Below are positions 11,733 through 25,059 of a DNA stretch of 64,000 nucleotides, piece by piece. The DNA comes from Neurospora crassa OR74A. Its lineage: Eukaryota > Ascomycota > Sordariomycetes > Sordariales > Sordariaceae. Each line of letters starts with the position of its first letter. The stretch's first letter is position 1. Below the pieces are notes generated by a model. It saw only the letters and a program-made list of their open reading frames with translations, was not told the DNA's origin and ran no database searches. The DNA lies in the NCBI RefSeq assembly GCF_000182925.2, contig NC_026505.1, positions 3,782,001 to 3,846,000 on the forward strand. Direction: 5' to 3'. The position numbers and the translations under genes were made by a program.

Positions 11733-12492
11733 GGTGTTGGCAATTGCGGCCCGGGGCGGTCGGTGCAAATGCACTGGAGTCGTCTGGTGGTAGAGAATGA
11801 CACTGGAATGTGAATTGGGGTCGCGTTCGGCTTCACTTCAACGCTGCTGCATGGCTATCAAAGTTGAAATTTTTGGGATGGCCGTTCGCGCCTAGACACA
11901 CCCGACCCGATGGACTTCGAAGAAAAAAAAAAGTTGCCCACCCTGCAGGCTTTCTATCGGTGGAGTAGCACGCCGATTCGTCAAGATCTCCTCCACTGGC
12001 TTGGCACAATTGAACGAGTCGGAGAAGGGAATCCCCGTGCCGTGCACTCTACCTTATTGCGTCACTAACAGATATAGGGGCTCTGTCACGCGGAACCGAG
12101 CTAGCGAGCTGTTAGTAGTCGGCTGGTGGGGAGGCTCTTGCTGTCTCCAAAAGACGTCCCCGGGCCATCCTGGCAGGTTTCATGACGGAGTGGGGCTGTC
12201 TCTCTCGCTGTCTGCTTGCCTGCCCAGTGGTTGCAGCTTTCAGCCCTTCTGGGGACTGGAATGGAAAGATGGAAGACGATAGCGGGCACCTGAACAGCCT
12301 GGCCCGTGCTTGTCTTGTCAGCTTGCAGGCTGAAGCTCCAGTGCGCGTTCCCCGTCGCCGTCAGTTCAAGCTCCAACTGCCCTGTCCCGCCATAGGTAGG
12401 TAACGACGAGAACCGTGCAAGCCAACGCAACTTGCCAAAGCTTACCAAAACAACAGCATATCATCCATTCACTCACATAACAATCAGCCAAA
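11733..12492. promoter_or_regulatory. Divergent promoter region, RRP9 and PRE1
   Basis: About 760 bp between two divergent housekeeping genes. It contains TAGGTAGGTA at 12393-12402, about 90 bp before the PRE1 start, a motif that recurs upstream of other genes in the window. No TATA box is evident. No coding segment is supported. Confidence 0.5.
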
Positions 12493-13320
12493 ATGTACGT
12501 CGCATCGGTCATGTCTTGGAGAGGTGATATCAGAGCTGATCAGCATGTAGGGAGGTTTTACTAGGCATCACGGGCAAGGACTTTACCATCATTGCGGCGT
12601 CCAAGGCCGCTATGCGGGGAGCGACCATCCTGAAGGCATCCGACGACAAGACAAGGTCGCTGAACAAGCACACACTGATGGCATTCTCCGGTGAAGCTGG
12701 CGACACAGGTACGGCAGCGATATCGTGATGATGGCGCTTTTGAACCAAACCAAGTTAACCAACTGTTTGTTCCCATCGACAGTGCAGTTCGCCGAGTACA
12801 CCCAAGCCAACGCCCAGCTCTACTCCATGCGCAACGGGACCGACCTTTCCCCTTCTGCCCTTGCCAACTTTGTCCGCGGCGAGCTTGCGACGAGCTTGCG
12901 CTCCCGCAAACCCTACAACGTAAACCTCCTTCTCGGAGGTGTCGACCCTATCACCCACAAGCCCAGCCTCTACTGGCTCGACTACCTTGCGTCGTTGGCG
13001 AAGGTCCCCTATGCCGCCCACGGCTACGCACAGTATGTGATCTCGACCGATATCTCTGTACCGTCTTTGATGCGTAGGAGTCATGTACAGAATCACTGAC
13101 CGGTTCTTTCCTCATCAGATACTACTGCCTCTCGATTCTCGACAAGCACCACCACCCAGACATCACCCTCCACCAGGGTATCAAGCTTCTCAACCTGTGC
13201 ACCGACGAGCTCAAGAGGAGGTTACCCATAGACTTCAAGGGCATGACGGTCAAGGCGGTAACGAAGGACGGCATCATCGATATCGAGTTCGACGACGACA
13301 AGGTGGTTAAGATGGCTTGA
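12493..13320 (+). CDS. pre1: Proteasome 20S subunit beta type-4 position (PRE1)
   Basis: Non-catalytic beta4 subunit (C11) of the 20S proteasome, in nucleus and cytosol. Four coding exons: 12493-12494 (only AT of the start codon), 12551-12708, 12783-13032 and 13119-13320, with introns of 56, 74 and 86 nt, give 203 residues. The spliced start is [12 protein letters not shown], matching yeast Pre1 MDIILGI. Family landmarks include [20 protein letters not shown], the LGGVD turn with [27 protein letters not shown] and DFKGMTVK. There is no propeptide and no catalytic Thr1, as expected for beta4. The first intron interrupts the start codon itself (donor GTACGT, acceptor GTAG), so coding exon 1 is two bases long. 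The spliced frame agrees with the family along its whole length. Confidence 0.95.
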
Positions 13321-16300
13321 TTTGTGGGGATGCTTGCTTACTTGCCTGCTTGCGGCTTGGGAAGCCTTGCGGGGGAAGGACAACTCTGTATAATAATACC
13401 CATACGACGGAAATGCATGAGTCCAGGTGGCCTCCACCAACGGGAGACCCCTGGCGAATTTGATGATCATAAAGAAAGAGAGAGGAAGAAACAAGGCTAT
13501 CATGTTAGAGGTGTGAAGTCCGAGAGTCCGTCTCTGCGGCTCCCGGTTTCAGTGTGGCGTGTGGAGCGCGTCTGGGCCGATCATACACCCTGCCACCGAC
13601 ACCATCGCGATACGATACGTCAGGGTTGCTTCTTTTTGATCCTTTCTTCGAAACACTCCTCCAACCGGTCAGATATCGTTACGGCAGTTGAGGTTAAGGA
13701 ACCTGTTTAACGTCCTCTGGCAATCATGGGCGAAAGTATTATAACATTGAAGCGCACACCGCACTCGGTTTCAATCGAGACAGAGGCTCGACGAGCACTT
13801 GAAGTCCGTAGAGGTATTGTGTACCTACCTGAAACCGACAAGCTGTAACATGAATCATGACTACTGGTAAACGTTGAAACAACTAGAAAGTATTTCACAT
13901 TGTCAGGGAATTGTTGTACAGCCAAATGAGAAGAGCTCGAGCCAGTGAATGGTCAATTCCAATTTCATATGTTCAGTCGGCATCATTAAAAGCACACGCA
14001 GAGAAGACGCAGCAAAGGGACTTGAAGGAATGTGCTGAAGTGCATGTGTGTAGTACGAGCCATGTAGTGTATGATCGCTGGCTGACATGACGAGGCCCAT
14101 TAACACTGAAAGCGGTGAGCGCTACAAGCGTGATGGTTGGTGACTGGTGATACCTTGGGACGACGTGGGGGAATTCAGGACGGAGCCTTTCTGCAAAACC
14201 TTCCAAGATAGTACACAACTGTCTCTCTGCAGCTGATACCTACCAACGTACATGTCACCAAAGCGGAGGGCATCAGCGGCCCGATTATGTATGTCGCTGT
14301 TGCAACTGTCATCCGAGTGTCTGCTGTCAACATCTGCAAAGGTTAGATAAAAGGTGCGGAGATCGGTGCAGAAAGAGATAGATGGATGTTTATGAGACCG
14401 GCAACACCGCCGGCTGAACGCGGGATAGAAGAAAACGACAAGAGGCAAGAGGACAAACCGCCCCTTATCACCTAGACGAAGGAAGTGCCATTTGCCTTTT
14501 GCCTGCCAAAGGGGTCAAAGCCAATGGCTTGTTTCCATGTTGTTCCTGGTCTGCCCTTCTGTGTCCACTCAGCATATTGAGGTTTGTGGGCTTGCATGGT
14601 CAATCACAGTTGGTCCAGCCAGATCAATAAAGAAAAAAAAAAACCGGTGTGTTTGTGCGTAGCAAAAATTGAAGGCTGAGCAAAGACCTTTCCAAAAGGT
14701 TCGAGATCTATAACAGAGGATGGGAAAGATAGCAATGATGCTAATTTATTGCCACCCGAAATGCCTAGCAAGGCCTAGCAAGGGCAAGGCGTGGACGTTC
14801 CGCTTGCTGCCCTGCCTGCCCTGCACTGCTGCTTCCTTACAATCGCCAATCGCATGACCAACATTGGCCCCCTAAGACGGTAGAGGTACCGGTACAAAGA
14901 CCCTTTTTTGCCATCAACGTGACAAACCTTGGAGAAGACGAGCGGATGAACGTTCACGGTCCCGGTCGCTCTTGAAAGCCCAGACTGCAGTAACCTTCGC
15001 CCAGATCCGTACATGATCCAGATGGCAATTTTCTTCGGGGCAGCTGGCATCTTTGACACTTCCCCACGTTGCCCACGTAAGAAGGTGGGATTCTGAGTGG
15101 CTGACAGTGACAGCAGCCAGCTTTGGTGGGAAAGTGGTGGCCGTCACGATTTGTGCTGTGCTGGCAAAAAGCTCACTGCCGGGTAAAAGATGGCCGCAAC
15201 TTGGCAAACAAGCGCTGGATCAGACAAGACGAAAGGAAACCGAAAATGAGTGAGCGAAGGAAGGGATGGAAGAAAGAACGAAGGGGACGGGACCCGTTCG
15301 TTGTATGCTCATCTTAGAAGACACTGCAAGCTGAAATCTTTCTTCCTGCCTTCTTCATCTGGTCTGTGTTCGGTTGAAGATGGAAGTCGCAACGGTAACT
15401 GCACCGCATCCTCGATACGCATCCGCAGTGTCTACAGTACATTACGCTCCCCTCGCTTCCGTCATCTTCTTACCTTACCTATGGTAAGGGGTCCAGTTCC
15501 AGCTCTCCCTCTCTGTAGCCCAAAGACACTTGAAATGAGCATTGACCATGTTAGTAAAAGGCTGTAGAATCTAATCGTATATTGGAAAGAAAGGAAAGCA
15601 TTTGAAAGCTGACAAAACCACCCATCCATGAAGCGGCGACGGCGTGCAGAACGGAAACACCGCTGGCAGAGGTACCTCTACTTCCGTGTCTCTGGGTTGA
15701 GATAGACGGGTCGCAGCCAGCGTGCCACAGAGTGAGAGGAGGCTTCGGCGAGTGGGCAAAGCCTCCAGCTTGGACACCTCAGAAGAGTGGAGCCTTCCCA
15801 CCATGGGCAGTGGGTGGGAAGGCTCGGCGGGCCACCTGCCATCTAACCAGTTAGAACTGCAGGCGGGCAGTGAGCAGCCGGTTCTACCAGTGGAGTCGCA
15901 GATACTAAAACACTTGGGGTTTTTCTCCAGGTCGCTCCCGTTTAAAAAAAACTTTCTTTTCCCTTTTCTCTTCCACCACACTCAACAGGATTTTATAATC
16001 CATCCCCCCTTTCATCCGAATCGCATTTCCCTTAGCACTCTTGTCGTTCCTTTTTCCTTTTGAAGATTTGTTTTTTCTTCCAAAAGGATACTAGGAGACA
16101 TTCTCCCAGACTTAATACTTGCGACACACGTTGAGAAAAGAGCGAGCATTCGGTTTGTTCGGTTTTTGCCTTCTTTTCTCGTCAATTCATTCTCGTCGGT
16201 TCTCCTTTTGAACATTCGTTCTTTTCGGGAGCCTTTCGAAAAAGCAACAGCTTCGTCAAGTCGATTTTAACGACAACACAACTCTCACTCCTTCACCGCG

Positions 16301-16334
16301 ATTTTATCCGACAAGAAGACCAACCATTGCAATC
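13321..16334. other. 3-kb intergenic region; distal half feeds the DED1 leader
   Basis: Only short overlapping ORFs without family signatures occur, on both strands. A 13-bp perfect inverted repeat lies at 15790-15802 and 15813-15825. From about 15806 to the DED1 start I see no ATG at all, and the stretch 15900-16330 is strongly pyrimidine-rich (CT and TTTT runs), which looks like a fungal core promoter and long leader. Nothing else was identified in 13.3-15.7 kb. Confidence 0.5.
15790..15825. repeat. 13-bp perfect inverted repeat, 10-nt loop
   Basis: GAGCCTTCCCACC at 15790-15802 is exactly complementary to GGTGGGAAGGCTC at 15813-15825. It lies about 510 bp upstream of the DED1 start codon, and its loop contains the last ATG seen before that start. 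It could be a dyad binding site or an RNA hairpin if transcribed. Confidence 0.75.
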
Positions 16335-18475
<2,141 letters not shown>

Positions 18476-19650
18476 ATTTTCTTCAACCACCTTTTTCCGC
18501 AGCCACTCCATGCTGCGAACATGGCCAACGGTCAGATCGGATATTATTCGACGCTTTCTTTGTGGAATTTCTTATCGTACTCTTTTCGATTTCTGATTTT
18601 TCTTCGGCATTTCTTATCGCGGCGAAGACATGGCCTTTTCCTCCCACACCGGGTTTGGGAGGAGCAGGCTTCTAAGGCTTACACTCGGGCTTTCACGATA
18701 GACATCCTCGCCTTGTTTTGTTCATTCCGAGAACTCCCGACAACAACTTGATACCCTTAGATCGCGAAAGCTTGGGCCTTCTACAAGAGAAGAGCTGCGA
18801 GATGGTGCGATTTTGCATCAATTGCAGCCCACGGTTGACATGATTTAGAACGAACTAGATCTCTATGTCAGCCTTCACGATGTCATGTTTCTACTCTTGC
18901 CGTTCAGAGAGAGCCTTTTGCTTTCACATAGATGAATGGGTCATGACGCGCCGCCAACTTTTTCATGTTTTCTCTTTTTCTCTGGACATTACACATCATA
19001 CATAGACAAAAGCGGATTACTCGGTTCCTCTGGCCGCGGTCGACCTACGACACCGCGTCTGGGCAGTCTCTCCCAAGGATTTCTTTTCTTCGATGGGGTT
19101 GTTTTTTCCAGAGAGACCTTTGTCTCATAGACCGGTAATTGTTTTTTCGGCAGATGAGAAATGAAAAGGATGCGGGAGGAAAAGAACGCGCGCGTTTACG
19201 ATGGTTAGCAGGAAGCATGATACCCTTTTTTTCGACATACGCATGGTCTTTTTTTAGAGACCGGGAAGAAGGGGAAAAGTGCGTCCTTCTTGGGTTCTTA
19301 ATTGGGTTTGAACGGGCACGGGGCAAAAGCTTAAAAGGGCATCTGCGAATGGGCTAATCAAAAAGGAGAGTGTTAAACGGGCAGAGGCCTGGGAAGGGGA
19401 GGTGTTCTTTTGCACAATGTTTGTTTTTTCCCTGGACATAGTTTGGGATTTGGGCTTGGTTTATACGGTTGAACCAAGATCGAAGCTCGGGCATTTGGGA
19501 AAAGTTCCCCGGACATGGCGGCTGCTTGTTTTTGTCTCCTTGGCATCCGTGGCGCGCGAGACGGAATTGTCTGAACTGAGGAATCCAATCAAAAACATTT
19601 CAACTTCGTTATACTCTTGATGTCTTTTGTGCTCGATGACTCGTGATTCG

Positions 19651-19682
<32 letters not shown>

Positions 19683-20001
19683 CCAAACAAAGTAGTGGAC
19701 TAGGTCCTTTCGGTAATCGAGTACCTATCATGAGAGCATGGCATGACAAGCAAAACATCGAAGTGGCAAGTATACATTTTCGACTTTGTAATTATCGTAA
19801 GACTTGAGCTATTGATGTTCTGCGGTGAGCTTTCCAGGATTTTGGATATGTTAAGACTATGATATGATGTGTAGGCTTCCATTCCAACACATGTGGTGGG
19901 TGTTGCCGTGTGTATGATAACTTCCAGGTCAAATCTGTGTGTGTCCCATTCATCTCGATTCAAAACTTAGCATTGTCATGATACATCGTCGTCAATCATC
20001 A
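18476..20001. other. Convergent intergenic region DED1 / ORC2
   Basis: About 1.5 kb of 3' flanks, T-rich in its first half. It contains a (TG)15 microsatellite at 19652-19681. Short ORFs show no family signature. Confidence 0.55.
19652..19681. repeat. (TG)15 microsatellite
   Basis: Uninterrupted TG dinucleotide run of 30 nt in the DED1-ORC2 convergent region, about 330 bp beyond the ORC2 stop codon. Confidence 0.95.
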
Positions 20002-21897
20002 CTACGACATCAACTCCTCCAGGATAGACTCCAGCTCCTCTTTCCTAAAAGGTAAGCTCAAGTATTCCGTCCCTATCGAGTCCTTGTGACTCGTAATGAT
20101 TTGATGATCGTGGAATCTGTTTCCGTTCTGTTAGCCGTTGTCCCTTTAAAACCAAGAAAATCATCTCCACAGCCAAGTCACAACAGAGGGAAGAACATAC
20201 TCCTTTAGCAGCGTCCTAAACGCCATTTCCGAACTGCAAATAAACTCCTCCACAGCCTTGTTGTAAAGCATCCTATACTCTACCCCCGGCCCTTCTCCTC
20301 CCGCTGCAAAGTCTCCTGCCCCTGATGTACCACCACCACCACCACCACCGTCCTCAAAAGCCACCAAAACCTCCCCCACAATCAGCCCAAACAATTTCCT
20401 CGCGTTCTCGGGTAAACTCCGCAACACAAACGCCACTCCTTCCTTGCCACCCGCTCTCTTGCCCATCCTACCCAGTAACTCGTGTACTTCGTCTACTACG
20501 TCCAACTCTTTGCTGTGGTCTGCAAAAGTGGTGCAGTCGTGAAATGCAAAGTTGAACGAGGAGCGTAAGCTAGAGTCCCAGAGCAGAGGGAAGTCGGGCG
20601 TGTCGACTGTGCAAGCGAGAGAGATGGCTGGGTGTGAGGAGAGATGGGCGAGGAGGGATTGCGTTTGGGGTTTGCGGAGGGGGGAGAAGGGGGAGTCGAG
20701 GGAGGCTAGGAGGAGGGTGATTCTTGGCTTTTGAGCAAAAGAGGAGAGGAGGGTGAAGAGGTTTTGGATCATGGCGAGCGGGTTTCCGGAGGGTAGGCGG
20801 AAGGTGGGGTCGATGGCGGCCGAGATGGTGGTGAGGATCTCGCGGAAGGTGAGGGTGCGGGTGTGCCCGTTGATCATGATGATTGTTGTGTTGTTTGTGT
20901 CATTACCGCCGGAGGAGGAGAAGAGGTACTCGGCGAATTGGTGCAAAAGTCGACGCTTGGAGCCGTAGCCGTAGAGGCAGACGCTGAAGCCTTGGGAGAG
21001 CTCAAAGGCCCATTGGGGGAAGGAGGCGGCGTGTTGCGACTGGAGGGCATCGATATGTTTTTCGTGGGGGTCCTGACCCAGGTTGCGGAGAAGCGAGAAG
21101 TATTCTTCGTGGATGAGGAGGTCGAGCGAGGAGAGCGTGTTGTTCGAGGTTTTGTTGGATCCCGGCTTGTTCTGGTAAAAGTATTGTTCATGGGGAGGGA
21201 GGTCTCGGGGTGGTGTGGGCGATTTCTTTCGTCGTGCTAAACCGGGGGGTCTGCCTCCTCGTCCTCTCCCCCTCCCTGTCTTGGATGGAGTGGTTGCTGC
21301 TAACTCGGCCTCTTGGTCGGCGAGGTTTTCTTGTTGGGTGTCCCCTTCCTCTTCTTCCTCGCTTGACTCGTAGATCTCTCGTGCGATTTGTTGCTCTTCG
21401 TCCTCGTCATCGCTTACGGCGCCCTCCAGCACACGGTCGATGAGAGCCCTGGCACTCTTCCGTCTAGCCGATCGGTCGGCAATTCCTCGCCTGCCGGGTG
21501 TGTCGACGCCACTGATTCCTTTGAGCTTGATCGGTGTCTCGTCGACTTGTTTCTTGCGCAGGGCGGATGGTGTGCTCGGCTTGCCACTTGGTGTTCCTCC
21601 CGTCTTGGCCTTCGGTGGTCGCCCTATCCTTTTCTTGCTGGGTGTCTGCTCGGTAGGTGACTCGGGTTCTTCTGGCACAGAGGCTAGGTCGCGCTGGAGG
21701 AAATCGACCTGTTTCCGCGGGGTGGCGTTTCGCTTTGAAGGTGTTCCTCCATCTTCTGGTTGTCGCCGTTGACGCTTTGCGGAGGGAACCGCATCATCCT
21801 CATCTGGAACTTCGTAGGGGTCGGCAGGGAGTGGCCGCTTTCGAGAGGGGCGTTCGACTAGATCGTGCTGATCTGTTGATTTCCGACGAGGAGGCAT
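20002..21897 (-). CDS. orc2: Origin recognition complex subunit 2
   Basis: Subunit of the six-protein complex that marks replication origins and loads the MCM helicase. Exons 21897-20201 and 20116-20002, with an 84-nt intron (GTATGT, branch GCTAAC, ACAG), give 603 residues. The second exon restores the conserved winged-helix end: EFHDHQIITS, then EYLSLPFRKEELESILEELMS. The AAA+-like core starts near PPHEQYFYQNKPG and contains SVCLYGYGSKRRLL, TIIMINGH, and the FPLLWD and CTTFADH segments typical of Orc2. The first 235 residues are disordered and basic, with AT-hook cores RIGRPPKAK (90-98) and RGGRPPG (213-219), and many TPxK/R sites. A seven-Gly run occurs near residue 520. Convergent with DED1, divergent from GEP4. 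Confidence 0.95.
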
Positions 21898-22295
21898 ACC
21901 GTTTGTGTTATTGGCTTTGGTTTATGTTGTCCAAGTTGTATGGCATGCCTTGGAGTCCCGCTGTACCTTTACCCTACCTCTGCAATTCGAAGTCTACGGG
22001 AAACTTTTGTAAAGTCAAGACGCGCTCGCTTAATTGAGACGCGTTAAGCTGTACATACGCCCGGGATGACGCTACCTACCTCTAGATGGGAAGACAGCAG
22101 GTACCTGCTAGAGAGTACCTGCGGGTAGCAGGGTTCGCTGCCTACTAACGGGGGCAAGCCAAGCCCCTGTCTACCACCACATACGCTACCTCTAGGTACT
22201 TCGCGGGAGGGTTATAGGTGGGAGAGTTCATAGGCTTTCTTGCAACCTCATGTCATCTCAACCAAACAAACTCCAAGAGGACTATCGCGACCAAT
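21898..22295. promoter_or_regulatory. Divergent promoter region, ORC2 and GEP4
   Basis: About 400 bp. It contains a 14-bp perfect palindrome AGCAGGTACCTGCT at 22096-22109 and several related GTACCTGC, CTACCTCTAG and CTAGGTACT pieces between 22070 and 22205, which look like a cluster of binding sites. No TATA box. Confidence 0.5.
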
Positions 22296-23074
22296 ATGTC
22301 AAAGCTCAATCTCAATTTGTCTGCCTCATTGAACATTTTCAAGCTTATCGCCAAGCCTTCACTATGTCTGCCCCACGCTACAGTTCCAACGTTCAACGAC
22401 CTGCCCATCCCTCTTAACAAAGCCTTCTCCGGCAATGGCGAGAAGAAGGTTGACATAAAGGCTGTCGTGCTCGACAAAGATGACTGCTTTGCCTATCCTG
22501 ATCACAATGAAGTGTATGAGGCTTACAAGGTGGGTTGTCTCTCGTCCCAATTCCATTCAGGAACGCTTTGACTGATTAAGCCAAGGAACGCATGGAGGCT
22601 CTACGAGCAGCATACCCAGGACGCCGTCTTCTGATCGTTTCCAACACTGCTGGTGCCCTAAGCTGGGACAAGGACGGCCAGATGGCATCCGCAGTTGAAA
22701 AGGCCACCGGCATCACTGTTCTCCCCCATGGTGTGAAAAAGCCAGGCTGTGGAGACGAGATCATGTCCTACTTCCGTGCCCACCCGGAAACCGGTGTCAC
22801 CAGTCCTCACCAGATCGCCGTCGTGGGAGACCGACTGGCCACTGACATGATGCTTGCCAACATGATGGGCAGCTATGGTATTTGGATCAAGGATGGAGTT
22901 GTTCCCCACCAGCAGAAGAGCATCGTAAGTGAAACCCTGCAACCAAGCTGCGTGATAAGCCAAAGTCTTTTGCTGACTGGGATATGATAGTGGTCGAGAG
23001 TTGAGAGGACTGTTGCGCCCTTCCTTGTATCCCGTGGTTATACCGCTCCTGAGCCAGTGAGCCCCTTTGAGTAA
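22296..23074 (+). CDS. gep4: Mitochondrial phosphatidylglycerophosphate phosphatase GEP4
   Basis: HAD-family phosphatase that converts phosphatidylglycerophosphate to phosphatidylglycerol in the cardiolipin pathway at the matrix side of the inner mitochondrial membrane. Exons 22296-22529, 22586-22924 and 22991-23074 (introns of 56 and 66 nt) give 218 residues. HAD motif I is VVLDKDDCFA with nucleophile Asp60 and acid/base Asp62. Motif II lies in LLIVSNTAG, the motif III Lys in KKPGCG and the motif IV Asp in VVGDRLATDMMLANMMGS. The third exon supplies the conserved end WSRVERTVAPFLVSRGY...PEPVSPFE. The start MSKLNLNLSASLNIFK is preferred to an in-frame ATG 78 nt upstream because this is where family members begin. 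The first acceptor is AAG rather than CAG or TAG; it is chosen because it keeps YKERMEALRAAYPGRR in frame. Confidence 0.94.
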
Positions 23075-25059
23075 CTGCATTTTGTGCTTCTCCAGGGAAA
23101 GAAGACAGCGTGTAGTAATGTATGTTTTCTGCATATCCCCAGTAGCTGAGGTGGGTTCTTCTTTTCTTTCGCATCTGTGCCCCATTCTCTTTAATTGTTC
23201 CGACGTCGTTGTTCTCCTCTACGTTGTGGTTGTGCCCTTTCCCGATGTCTTGCTCGTTGTGTCCATTGCCTACGAAACATGTTTCTTGTCTCGCTTAATA
23301 GTGGTTTCTGGCGCGAGGGAAACAGGCGTGCTTCAGATTTTCCTCTCAGCTGCCGGGCCTGTCTTTCCGTCTGTCTGCGCGATTATCAGAGTTCTCGAGC
23401 AACGTTAAGGATACCGTTGTGATTATAAGCGACAGTGTCGTGTGGCTGAGCCGACTGGTCGCTGGTTTGATATCAGTCCCGTTGAATAGCGGCAGAGAAC
23501 GCTACCAACGGATATGTTAGCAAAGACACAGTAGTTGGACACATCGAGCAGACCTCTTGGAAAACCAGTTCCCGGCAACATCGGGTGTGCGAACAAAGCA
23601 CGCAAGCTTGTTTACTGGTCGGTAAGCAACACGTTATCTAGTGTCACATCTCTTTGGCAGCTGGTTTCGCTATGTGTTCGGACTCCTTTTTTTTTCTGAT
23701 TCTTTGTCGAGGGAATGTCGGAGAACCTTATACGTGGACATGACCGACGACCGTCACAATGGATTTATGAATGAATCGAAAACGAACCTAGTGGTTGGCA
23801 AAGAACGGGCCAAATCAGGACAATTCCAATAGGATGTTGCTAATGTGATGAAGGTTGTTCAAGGTTCTTCCAAAGGCCTTGAGAGTGACCGAGGAGTGTT
23901 CGGTAGTAGTCGTGTGCGTCGGAATAAGTTGAATCCACAACGACGACCTTGCCAGTACGTTTGCTGCCTACAGGCTTCGATAGCAGGTTACTCATCATTT
24001 CACTCTCGTGGCCAGCGAGCAGTTAGTCGGTGAATGGTATCTGGAGGCCACAGATTTGCCGGCCGGTCTGGGCGGTCCTGTTGGGACGTTTTGGCAGGTA
24101 CCAAAACGCCGTTGGTGGCCATGTCCACCTACTCCGTCACCCATAGTCAAAGGCCATTGTCGACCCACAACGTCCTCTCGCAAAACCTCCAAACTGTTTG
24201 CCGTCCCAATCATCGTCGTCATTCGGTGCTTCGAAATCTGTTCTCGAAGACGTCAACTGCACAACTGATAAGGTTGGCGCAAGGCAGTCGCACAAGTTCT
24301 GAATCCCCTTCCATAACCCAAAAGGAGGCCCAATTCTCAAAATTCGGAGGGCAGCCACGGAGAGTCACTTGCGGATCAGCTTTGGTAAAATCTCAATCCA
24401 GAGGTATACGCTGTCATACAATCTTTGACCTCCATCGTTTTCTCCGCCGTTGAGCGATCTGGTCACGTTCGGAGCGGACGAGTGCGAGTAACGAGATAGG
24501 TGGTGGTAGGCATCCCGATCGGCCCCAGCAATTTGGACAAGCCTTGTTTGTCGTCTGATATAGACGGCAACGTTGGATGTGTCACGGCTGTCTTGAATAA
24601 GGGCCCCGACAATATCACTAGTTCAGGTTTTGTTGTTCCACCGCTTTAACTCTTCCTTCACTGGATCACTTCTCAGACGGTTGTCACTGTGGGCTTCCGA
24701 GGGTCGCCATCAGGACCTCCTATAAAAGAGGGGCTGTCGTCTCCTTCTCCCCTTTCCTTCGTCCTTTAAAAAGCTTTTCCATCAGAGCTAACCTCCCTTA
24801 CGACTATCTCGAGGAACACAGGTATGTCGTCCTCTCCTCTACTTAGTTTCCTTCTTCCTACATGTCGTCCTTCAGCGCCATCTTTTTCCAGAGCTGACTT
24901 CTTCGGAACTCACCCTTTAAGCACATCTCCGCCGACAATCGTCCATCATTCTTCGCCCTACAACTGGTTTTCATTCTTGCTTTAGCCACCTTGCCGCATA
25001 TCACAGACCCTCCGTCTCGCAGCTGTCATCGGGGACCTGCCATTCCTGACTTCGACGCA
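23075..25059. other. 2-kb intergenic region with promoter of the 25060 gene
   Basis: No credible coding region; the ORFs around 24.0-24.45 kb on both strands match no family I know. The last 340 bp hold a TATA box at 24721 and a probable 5'-UTR intron (donor ACAG-GTATGT at 24822; acceptor TTTAG at 24985 or TCACAG at 25006). The ATG triplets in the leader fall inside that putative intron. Confidence 0.5.
24721..24727 (+). promoter_or_regulatory. TATA box of the 25060 gene
   Basis: TATAAAA followed by GAGGGG in a C/T-rich context, 339 bp upstream of the ATG. The distance is explained if a leader intron is removed after the ACAG-GTATGT donor at 24822. Confidence 0.5.
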
